From: Ancrocorticia sp.
GTDB lineage: Bacteria; Actinomycetota; Actinomycetes; Actinomycetales; Actinomycetaceae
NCBI GenBank assembly: GCA_022648165.1
Contig: JALCLX010000002.1
Coordinates: 247,706-311,705, forward strand
Direction of reading: 5' to 3'
Length of the DNA: 64,000 bases
The notes beneath the pieces are model-generated. The model worked only from the letters and a program-made list of their open reading frames with translations, was not told where the DNA came from and did not search any database. Position numbers and translations under genes: made by a program. Below, piece by piece: positions 57,630 through 64,000 of the stretch (position 1 is the first letter of the stretch; each line of letters opens with the position of its first letter).

Positions 57630-58843
57630 GTGCCCAGCGAATCGGCGCAATTGCTCAATGGGATCATAGTACTCGACTTCACCCGAATGCTGGCCGGCCC
57701 CTACTGCACGGCACTACTGAGTGACCTGGGCGCCACTATCATCAAGGTGGAACCTCCTCACGGTGATGACCAGCGCCACATAGGGGCACTCGAAGGCGAT
57801 TACAGTTTTAGCTTCGAAGTGCTCAACCGGAACAAACGATCCATCACGATCAACCTTAAAAACCCCGAAGGAGTGAAACTGGCGCAGACACTCGCTGCGC
57901 ACGCCGATGTCGTCGTCGAAAATTACCGTCCCGGAGTGTCCAATCGGCTGGGAATCGGGTACGAAACGCTCCGCCGTCTCAATCCGCGAATTGTCGTAGC
58001 CTCCATTTCCGGATTCGGTCAAGACGGACCGATGGCGCAGGCCCCCAGTTATGACGTGATCGCCCAGGCACTCTCTGGCCTCATGAGCATCACGGGTACG
58101 CCCGAAGGAGAATCGAGCTTGGTGGGTGAGTCGATTGCCGACGTCGCCGCCGGGATATTTGCTGCTTTCGCCATCGGGATGGCTCTCTACAGCAGGGAGA
58201 AGACCGGGTATGGCCAGCATATTGACGTGGCTCTGTTTGACAGCCTGTTCAGTATGCTGCCCACCGCACTGGCACAGTGGCAACTCACGGGAAAAGCTCC
58301 GAACGCATCGGCAATTCCCACGCATTCTCCGCTCCCTTTGGCGCCTTTCGAGCGCGCGATGGGCTGTTCACGATAGCCGTTGCGAATAACAAACTCTTTG
58401 CTGCGCTGGCACAGGCACTTGGAATGCCCGAGTTACCGGAAATGCCGGAATTCGCAAACGATGCGCTGCGCCACCAACACCAAGCCAAACTGACGCAGAT
58501 CGTCGAAAACTGGGCCGCAACACGCAGCGCGGCCGAAGTCGCACAAGAACTGAGCACCGCCGGCGTGCCAGCGTCCACAGTGTGGAACGTGGACCAGGCC
58601 GCGCGCAGCTCCCAGGTCCGCGCGCGCGAACTTCTTGCACGCGTGCCCCACCCCGGATTGGGATCGGTTTTCCTTCCGCAACAACCGGTGCACTTCAGCG
58701 ATGCGCCGCGACACGTCGCCCGGCCGGCGCCTGAGCTCGGCAGCGATACTGAAGCGGTCCTGGCAGGCATGCTTCACCTGAGTCCGGATGAGATCACGCG
58801 TCTGTTCGAAGAGGGAGCCATCATCGCAAAGGAGAACACATGA
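57630..58843 (+). pseudogene. class III CoA-transferase (CaiB/BaiF type) with frameshift
   Basis: Two overlapping ORFs (57630-58376 and 58277-58843) in different frames together make a complete family III CoA-transferase of about 404 aa. Frame 1 covers LLNGIIVLDFTRMLAGPYCTALLSDLGATIIKVEPPHGDD to QWQLTGKAP; the remainder (ERIGNSHAFSAPFGAFRARDGLFTIAVANNKLFAALAQALGMPEL...) continues in the other frame. A missing G near 58300 (GCTCCGGAACGC expected, GCTCCGAACGC present) restores it. The catalytic Asp region (SYDVIAQALSGLM) is intact. So it is a fresh pseudogene, a programmed-shift candidate, or a sequencing error. It would transfer CoA to a carboxylate such as thiourocanate (inference). Confidence 0.85.
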
Positions 58844-59655
58844 ACGTTCCCGTGTATATCGTAACCGGGTCTTCACGTGGAATCGGCGCGGCCACCGCAA
58901 AGCGCCTCGCAGCTCGCGGTGCGCGCGTGCTGATCAACTACTCAACCGATCGCGCCGCAGCCGAATCCACCGCATCCGCCTGCGAGAGACTGGGAGGCGA
59001 GACGCGAATTGTCCAAGGCGACATCGGTGACGATGCAGCATGCCGCGCGTTGGCGCGAGTGGCACTAGAATCCTGGGGCCGCATCGATGGGCTCGTCAAC
59101 AATGCGGCAACGACTTCGCGTGTCAACTTCTTCGATCTTGATGGCCTCACACTTGAAGAATTTGTGCGCGTTCTTTCCACGAATGTGGTAGGAACCTTTT
59201 CGATGACTAGGGCTGCCCTTCCAGCGTTGCGCGAATCCTCAGGAAGCGTAGTGAACGTCTCATCCGATGTCGCATTCACGGGCGCAGGAAGCTCGCTGCC
59301 CTACAACGCTTCCAAAGGGGCCATCAACGCAATGACGAAGGCACTCGCGCGCGCCGGAGCTCCGAATGTGCGGGTCAACGCCGTATGCCCGGGCGTCGTC
59401 GCCACCAACTGGATGGCGCATGCCCTGGGCGAAAACTCCTTTGAGCAGTTCAGAGAAGAGACGATATCCCGCACACCGTTGCAAAAGATCGCAACGCCAG
59501 ACGACATCGCAGCGGCTATCGTGTGGCTGCTCGATGCACCGATGGTTACAGGCGAACTAGTGCCAATCGACGGCGGAGTGCGGTTGCTGCCTATACCCAC
59601 CACGACGCCGCCACCCGCCAACGGCCCGGGGACGCCGTCGGAAGAGACGAAATGA
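58840..59655 (+). CDS. SDR-family oxidoreductase (FabG-like)
   Basis: A 271 aa SDR whose ATG lies in the stop of the CoA-transferase (ATGA). Motifs: VTGSSRGIGAATAKRL, VNNAATTSRVNFF, catalytic Ser and YxxxK in NVSSDVAFTGAGSSLPYNASKGAINAMTKALA, PGVVATNWMAHAL and the C-terminal VPIDGGVR. Likely NADP- or NAD-dependent 3-hydroxyacyl/ketoacyl reduction or oxidation. Between a CoA-transferase and a MaoC-like hydratase it suits a beta-oxidation-like branch acting on a CoA ester (inference). Confidence 0.9.
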   Translation: MNVPVYIVTGSSRGIGAATAKRLAARGARVLINYSTDRAAAESTASACERLGGETRIVQGDIGDDAACRALARVALESWGRIDGLVNNAATTSRVNFFDLDGLTLEEFVRVLSTNVVGTFSMTRAALPALRESSGSVVNVSSDVAFTGAGSSLPYNASKGAINAMTKALARAGAPNVRVNAVCPGVVATNWMAHALGENSFEQFREETISRTPLQKIATPDDIAAAIVWLLDAPMVTGELVPIDGGVRLLPIPTTTPPPANGPGTPSEETK

Positions 59656-59703
59656 CAAGCAGTGTGGTAACCCGCGCCGCAACCCAACCGGTGGAGGTGG
59701 ACG

Positions 59704-60543
59704 ATGAGACTCACACCCGAAGCGCTGCTTCAATACGCTATCCCTGACGTCAACGCGACCATTAATCCTAACGCAGCAGCGCTATACGCTCTCTCCGTCG
59801 GATACGGATCCGACGCTGTGATACCAGAAGAGCTGCCATACGTCGCGCTCGCCGCCACACCGCAGAAGGTAGCACCGACGATGGCGAACACTATCGCTCA
59901 CCCAGGGCACTGGCTCGCACGCGCCGGCGCACAGTGGGAAGGGGTAGTTCACGCAGAGCAACGCCTGACGGTATACCACGCGATCCCATTGGGCGCCAAG
60001 TTAATCTCTCACACACGTGTTCTTTCCGTGACGGATCGCGGAGCATCCGGGCTTTTCGTGAGCTTCCAAAGCGATATTAGTACGACCGATGGTGCACTGA
60101 TTGCCACGCGGATCCAGACTGATGCGTGCAGATTCGACGGAGGGATCGGATCAGCAGGAATGCCTCCACCCACGCTGACTCTTCCGCCCGATCGGCCTGC
60201 AGACACCGAATTACACGTTGAGCTCCCCGCTAACGCGGCATTGCTCTATCAACTCAATGGTGACGACAATGCGCTCCACACCATACCGGCAGCCGCGCAA
60301 CGGGTCGGATACGATACGCCCATCTTGCACGGCTTATGCACAATCGGCTGGGTGGCACATGCGATAGAACGCCACACACAGCAAGAATTACGCGGATTCG
60401 AAGGCCGTTTCACGTCCACGATCCATCCCGGAGCGACCGCACGCATCCAGCTGTGGGCTACGCCCACGGCTGTTGCCTTCCGCGTGTACGGTCCAGACAC
60501 ATCACGGCCAGTCATTGACCGTGGAAAGGTTCTGCTCTCATGA
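59704..60543 (+). CDS. MaoC/hot-dog family dehydratase (enoyl-CoA hydratase 2-like)
   Basis: A 279 aa double hot-dog protein; GGTGGAGGTGGACG lies before ATG 59704. ALYALSVGYGSDAVIPEELPYVALAATPQKVAPTMANTIAHPG is the N-terminal half typical of peroxisomal-type hydratase 2; PILHGLCTIGWVAHAI with the catalytic Asp/His region is in the C-terminal half (TPILHGLCTIG). It should hydrate a trans-2-enoyl-CoA to (R)-3-hydroxyacyl-CoA. It precedes the lyase gene with a 4 nt overlap. The substrate is inferred from operon context. Confidence 0.85.
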   Translation: MRLTPEALLQYAIPDVNATINPNAAALYALSVGYGSDAVIPEELPYVALAATPQKVAPTMANTIAHPGHWLARAGAQWEGVVHAEQRLTVYHAIPLGAKLISHTRVLSVTDRGASGLFVSFQSDISTTDGALIATRIQTDACRFDGGIGSAGMPPPTLTLPPDRPADTELHVELPANAALLYQLNGDDNALHTIPAAAQRVGYDTPILHGLCTIGWVAHAIERHTQQELRGFEGRFTSTIHPGATARIQLWATPTAVAFRVYGPDTSRPVIDRGKVLLS

Positions 60544-62099
60544 CTACATCCACGAATGCCGGGCAAGGCGCCACGCGCCGCGCAGCTTCTCCACGCGCGA
60601 CGCGCGCGAACGCCGCCGTCGAACTTGGCATTGCACCACTTACCAGTGCGGACATATCCGCCATCGCTCACGGCGCCCGCGTGACCATCGCGCCGCATGC
60701 CGCAGAACGCATCCGCCAGGCGCGCGCCCTAGTCCAAAAAGCGTTGCATGGACGTGCAGCAATATACGGGCTCAACACGGGCTTAGGGGCGAACGTTGAT
60801 ACTCCGCTCACGTCAGAGCAACTTGTGTCATTCCAGGTGAGCGTCACACGAAGCCACCGCGCTGCTGTAGGCCCTAATTTGGACACCCTGCACGTCCGCG
60901 CGATCATGGCGACCAGACTGGCAGAAATCGCACACGGCGGCGCCGGGGTGTCTCCTGCGGTGGCTCAGGCAATCGCAAACGCGCTCAACGCTGGCTTTCA
61001 TCCCGTTGTGCCCGCGCTCGGATCAGTGGGAGCCGCCGATCTTTCCCCTCTAGCTCAGATCGCAAACGCGCTGATCGGAGAAGGAGAAGCCGAGTTCCAC
61101 GGAACGGTGATGCCGGCAGCGCAAGCACTTAAGGCCGCAGGCCTTGTGCCGATGCCTATTGCAGAAAAGGACGGCCACTCGTTCGTTGTAGCAAACAGCT
61201 ACTCGGTTGGTAGCGCGTGCCTCAGCTTGCGCCAGCTCCGCGCCGCCTTCGAATGGTCCCTCAAAGCGGTAGCCCTAAATTACGAGGCCTTCCTGTGCAA
61301 CTTGCGCATACTAGATCAAGACGCACTCGCCGCACGGCCAGCCTTTGGGCAAGTAGAAGTGGGCGCTGAGCTCAGGAAGCTGATGGAGGGCAGCAGACTG
61401 TGGGACTACTCCCGCGCGCGCCGGCTGCAAGATCCGCTCAGCTATCGGTGTGTGCCCCAGATCTGGGGTGCACTCCATCACGCCATCAATGAAGCAGATC
61501 TCATCACGGATATCGAGCTTTCCCACCCCACAGAGAATCCCGTCATTACAGAAGGCGGCCGCATCATTCCCACTGCGAACTTCGATCTCACAGCCTTCGC
61601 CCAATCGTGGGAACGACTTGACCTGGCACTCTCCAATTGTGCAAGCGCCACCACGTATCGCATCTCCAAAATCATGTCTCACGGCCTCACCGACCTGCCA
61701 CGATTCCTTACACTCCATGCGGGAAACGCCGGATTTGGGCAGATTCAGCGGAGCGCGTCTGCACTCGATGCAGAAATCCGGCACCTCGCACTTCCCGTGT
61801 CGTTCGATCCCATCGCCGTTTCCGATGCCATCGAAGATGAGGCATCGATGGCGCCCCGCGTGATCGCAAAAACAGATGAGATAGTGGAACGGTGGTGGAT
61901 ACTCATCGCGATTGAGCTGATAAGTTCTGCACAAGCCGTTGATCTGCGTGGAGCCAAGGCAGCACTTGGCACAGGTGCACGTGAGGCGTATGAATTCGTG
62001 CGTACATACTCCGTTTTTCTCGATGAAGATCGCGCGCTCGGCCCCGAAGTGACGTCCATCGCCCAGGCGATGCGAAGCAGAGCGGTACCATCGGTGTAG
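60540..62099 (+). CDS. HAL-fold lyase lacking the MIO triad (candidate ergothionase)
   Basis: A 519 aa aromatic-amino-acid-lyase-family protein. Overall fold motifs are kept: IYGLNTGLGANVD (Y76), VTRSHRAAVGP, FVVANSYSVGSACLSL (substrate-binding Asn), IEDEASM (Glu). But the MIO-forming segment, canonically GSVGASGDLAPL, reads GSVGAADLSPL: the Ala-Ser-Gly triad is gone (A165-A166-D167, one residue short). The catalytic Tyr of DPYSLRC is replaced: DPLSYRC, with Leu300 and a Tyr two residues on. GNFHAE reads ANFDLT. So it cannot be a normal histidine ammonia-lyase. Ergothionase, which eliminates trimethylamine from ergothioneine, is a known MIO-less member of this fold. The product would be thiourocanate. 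Confidence 0.85.
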   Translation: MTTSTNAGQGATRRAASPRATRANAAVELGIAPLTSADISAIAHGARVTIAPHAAERIRQARALVQKALHGRAAIYGLNTGLGANVDTPLTSEQLVSFQVSVTRSHRAAVGPNLDTLHVRAIMATRLAEIAHGGAGVSPAVAQAIANALNAGFHPVVPALGSVGAADLSPLAQIANALIGEGEAEFHGTVMPAAQALKAAGLVPMPIAEKDGHSFVVANSYSVGSACLSLRQLRAAFEWSLKAVALNYEAFLCNLRILDQDALAARPAFGQVEVGAELRKLMEGSRLWDYSRARRLQDPLSYRCVPQIWGALHHAINEADLITDIELSHPTENPVITEGGRIIPTANFDLTAFAQSWERLDLALSNCASATTYRISKIMSHGLTDLPRFLTLHAGNAGFGQIQRSASALDAEIRHLALPVSFDPIAVSDAIEDEASMAPRVIAKTDEIVERWWILIAIELISSAQAVDLRGAKAALGTGAREAYEFVRTYSVFLDEDRALGPEVTSIAQAMRSRAVPSV

Positions 62100-62119
62100 T
62101 GACCCACGGTGGAACACCG

Positions 62120-62166
62120 GCGGTGGGGCACCCACGACGGCTTAAAAACCGCGGTGGGGCACCCAC
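62120..62166. repeat. 16 bp direct repeat upstream of the ClC gene
   Basis: GCGGTGGGGCACCCAC occurs twice with a 31 bp period between the lyase stop and the ClC start; each unit is itself partly palindromic (GGTG / CACC), and related GGTGGAACACC and GGTGCACATACC sit on both sides. Possible operator or repeat debris; function unknown. Confidence 0.6.
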
Positions 62167-62213
62167 AATGAAACACCTACGGTGCACATACCGGATACCG
62201 ATACAGGAGATAC

Positions 62214-63713
62214 ATGCGCGCGAACCCGCCTGCCGAACCGCCACGCAAGGCCCGTCCGAACCGTGCTAGTGATTCTGGAGCGGACGCACGCGCACGTGGA
62301 AAGGAACGCGAAAGGGAAGCTGGTATTCGGGGTGAGGTGCCGGGCACTCCCAGTAACGAACCAGGCACCCCCAGTAACGAACCAATTCCCCGCGCAGGCA
62401 GTTCCCAGCGGCACACTGCAGCGCAGGGCTGGCGGCATTTTTTGGCGCGCGTGCGCTACCTCTTTCATTCCGAACGTTGGAGAGTGGCACGTAACGGTAT
62501 CCTGGCGGGCGTGGCCGCCGGGGCCCTCACCATCGCGTACCGTTGGACCATTGCTACTGGGACCCGCTTTGCTGAAAACTGGTACCAAATAATCCGCGCA
62601 AATCCGCTTCATGTGGTGGGCTTCGTTGCGGCGGCCTGCGTGCTCGCGGTGCTCGTGTGGCTGTTATTGCGGTGGGAGCCAACGGCGTCCGGTTCCGGCA
62701 TTCCGCAAGCCAAAGGTTTCCTGTTGGGAACCGTACCCCTGCGACCTTTGCGCACCATCATCGTGCGCTTCCTGGGTGGCGGGGCTGGCGGTTTCTTTGG
62801 ACTGTCGCTCGGACGCGAGGGGCCCTCAATTCACATCGGAGCCTCTGCCGCCCATCTGTTATCGCGGCCGCTGCACGCGAATGAAAAAGAACAGAAACTA
62901 CTGGTCACAAGCGGCGCATCCGCAGGTCTCTCCGCGGCTTTCAATGCACCAGTTTCTGGGATCGTATTTGGACTAGAGGGCCTCCATAAAAGTTTTTCAC
63001 CTTTGGTTGTTGTTTCTGCGGCCACCGGCGCGTTGGCCGCCGACGCCTTCTCTATGGCCACATTTGGTTCCACGCCGATTCTGCAATTTGGCAACGTCAC
63101 ACCCATGCGCTTCGCCGACCTGTGGATTCTCATTCCGCTGGGGCTGATCACGGGAGTGTTAGGCGCTCTGGTGAACCAGTTGCTTTTAGCTTCACAATCG
63201 ATCGCAAAACTACCCGGGCCAACCCCACTGCTCATCGCGTTCGCGGCGGCGCTACCCGTAGGGCTCTTCACGCCGCGCGCGTTAGGTGGCGGTGAGGAAC
63301 TCATTAAATGGGCGGAGTATACGGCAACGGGCATCGGCGCGGTCGCCGTGCTCCTTGCCGTCAAAACACTCTTCACCGCAATCGCCTTCGGATCCGGCAT
63401 CCCAGGTGGCATCTTCATGCCGATACTCGCAATCGGCACACTCACGGGTGCAGGATATGCCCTCGCCGTACAACAGGCAGGATTCCCGGAAGGATACCAG
63501 GCCGCACTCGCCGTGTGCGGAATGGCGGGCTTGCTGGCATCTACGGTGCGCACGCCGCTAACGTCGATCCTACTCACAGCCGAAATGACAGGGAGCCTGA
63601 CGCATCTACTGCCTGTGGCGACCGTCGTGATTCTTTCCGTCTTTGTGGCTGACGCATTGCACGTGCCGCCGATTTACGACGCTCTGCTCAAGCGAATGGC
63701 GCCAGCAAGCTAA
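62214..63713 (+). CDS. ClC-family chloride channel/transporter
   Basis: A 499 aa membrane protein from ATG 62214 with CAGGAGATAC upstream. After about 90 disordered residues with a short GTPSNEP repeat come the ClC core: SGIPQAKGF (GSGIPQ), the gating Glu in LSLGREGPSIHIG, AFNAPVSGIVFGLE, and GSGIPGGIFMPILAIG late in the protein. No CBS domains. Whether it is a channel or a Cl-/H+ antiporter cannot be told without the internal proton Glu. Not clearly related to the catabolic cluster upstream. Confidence 0.92.
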   Translation: MRANPPAEPPRKARPNRASDSGADARARGKEREREAGIRGEVPGTPSNEPGTPSNEPIPRAGSSQRHTAAQGWRHFLARVRYLFHSERWRVARNGILAGVAAGALTIAYRWTIATGTRFAENWYQIIRANPLHVVGFVAAACVLAVLVWLLLRWEPTASGSGIPQAKGFLLGTVPLRPLRTIIVRFLGGGAGGFFGLSLGREGPSIHIGASAAHLLSRPLHANEKEQKLLVTSGASAGLSAAFNAPVSGIVFGLEGLHKSFSPLVVVSAATGALAADAFSMATFGSTPILQFGNVTPMRFADLWILIPLGLITGVLGALVNQLLLASQSIAKLPGPTPLLIAFAAALPVGLFTPRALGGGEELIKWAEYTATGIGAVAVLLAVKTLFTAIAFGSGIPGGIFMPILAIGTLTGAGYALAVQQAGFPEGYQAALAVCGMAGLLASTVRTPLTSILLTAEMTGSLTHLLPVATVVILSVFVADALHVPPIYDALLKRMAPAS

Positions 63714-63766
63714 GCTGCCATAGCACCCACAGGACAACCCGGCACTCAGAGGGCAGCCGCGGAGAC

Positions 63767-63809
63767 GGCCCGCACCCACAAGGAAGACCGCGCACCAAGA
63801 GTGCGGGCC
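63767..63809 (+). terminator. possible hairpin after the ClC gene
   Basis: GGCCCGCAC pairs with GTGCGGGCC (9 bp) across a 25 nt loop, 54 nt after the ClC stop. No T tract; weak evidence of termination. The rest of 63714-64000 holds only repeats. Confidence 0.4.
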
Positions 63810-63854
63810 TGCACCCACAGATCAAGCACGGCCATACATCCGTGCAGCGACCCC

Positions 63855-63937
63855 GCGCGGTGTTTTCTGTCCTGCGCGGTGTTTTCTGTCCTGCGTGGTG
63901 CTTCCTTCTCCGCGTGGTGCTTCCTGTCCTGCGTGGT
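63855..63937. repeat. 19 bp tandem repeat, about 4.4 units
   Basis: Units GCGCGGTGTTTTCTGTCCT twice, then GCGTGGTGCTTCCTTCTCC, GCGTGGTGCTTCCTGTCCT and a partial GCGTGGT that runs straight into palindromic copy D. Non-coding, with no spacers, so not CRISPR. Confidence 0.85.
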
Positions 63938-64000
63938 GCTTTTTCTTGTTGAGGTGGCTCTAGGTGGCAATGCCTCCTGGGATTTTGCCGGTTTCAGCTA
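63938..64000. repeat. palindromic intergenic element, copy D (cut by window end)
   Basis: Left arm GCTTTTTCTTGTTGAGGTGG, right arm begins GCCGGTTTCAGCTA at the last base of the window. Its interior TAGGTGGCAATGCCTCCTGG resembles copy A (CAGGTGGCAGCCCTTCCTAT), showing that the family is related beyond its arms. Confidence 0.75.

Noticed and set aside
60540-62099. Annotating the lyase as histidine ammonia-lyase HutH and the pathway as histidine utilisation
   Set aside because: The MIO triad and catalytic Tyr are absent, HutI and HutG-type genes are missing, and DUF917, hydantoinase and carbamoyl-hydrolase genes do not belong to the Hut route.
61311-62135. 274 aa minus-strand ORF inside the lyase gene
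   Set aside because: It is antisense to a conserved family protein, has no family motif and no ribosome site; a shadow ORF.
63855-63930. CRISPR array
   Set aside because: The units are contiguous 19 bp repeats without spacers and no cas genes are near.

Overview
The window reads as a chromosomal segment of a moderately high-GC actinobacterium, probably an Actinomycetaceae-like lineage. The taxonomic call is inference from gene content: DUF3027 next to a CspA-type protein, DUF3263, DUF4032, a solo groEL under CIRCE control, PspC-type signalling proteins, and the dnaX-recR-lysC-asd order. Gene density is high, starts are often GTG, and many neighbours overlap by 1-4 nt. No transposase, integrase, phage gene or CRISPR array is visible.

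Positions 1-26 kb are mostly housekeeping and envelope-stress functions. They hold a partial manA, DUF3027/cold-shock genes, TPM and PspA proteins, a PhoP-like two-component system, an acyltransferase and SDR pair, an HD-fold protein whose catalytic Asp is lost, groEL with two tandem CIRCE operators, LytR_C, DUF3263, ung, a fused MacB-type ABC exporter, a PspC-kinase/NarL regulator pair facing a PspC/LiaF-like protein, ogt, a phosphoribosyltransferase, an S9 peptidase and an AI-2E-type permease.

Positions 26-37 kb carry tRNA-Thr(TGT), a membrane Ser/Thr kinase, a MsiK/UgpC-type sugar ATPase, a DUF4032 protein, and asd, lysC, recR and dnaX.

Positions 37.7-44.1 kb form a beta-glucoside-type uptake operon: binding protein, two permeases, GH1 glycosidase and LacI regulator. 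One LacI operator exactly fills the promoter spacer and a second lies 31 bp downstream. The operon has no ATPase, so the UgpC-like protein at 28.6 kb probably energises it. An orphan DNA methyltransferase follows.

Positions 45-62 kb are the most interesting part. An OpuC-type compatible-solute ABC importer adjoins two divergent operons. The minus-strand operon encodes a hydantoinase-type amidohydrolase, an IclR regulator, a urocanase-family hydratase, a DUF917 protein, a carbamoyl/allantoate-type amidohydrolase and a UbiD decarboxylase. The plus-strand operon encodes UbiX, a class III CoA-transferase, an SDR, a MaoC-like hydratase and a histidine-ammonia-lyase-fold protein. The lyase lacks the Ala-Ser-Gly triad that makes the MIO cofactor and lacks the usual catalytic Tyr. 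That combination matches the five-step ergothioneine degradation route (ergothionase, thiourocanate hydratase, thiohydantoin desulfurase, hydantoinase, carbamoyl hydrolase), here with added UbiD/UbiX and CoA-ester enzymes. Two genes carry single lesions: an in-frame TGA in the urocanase-family gene and a one-base deletion in the CoA-transferase gene. The pathway is therefore decaying, recoded, or affected by sequence error.

A ClC-type channel gene and repeat-rich DNA close the window. Four related palindromic elements of about 65-75 bp, with arms like GCTTTTTCTAGCTGAAAC, lie in intergenic DNA across the window. They look like an undescribed dispersed repeat family.
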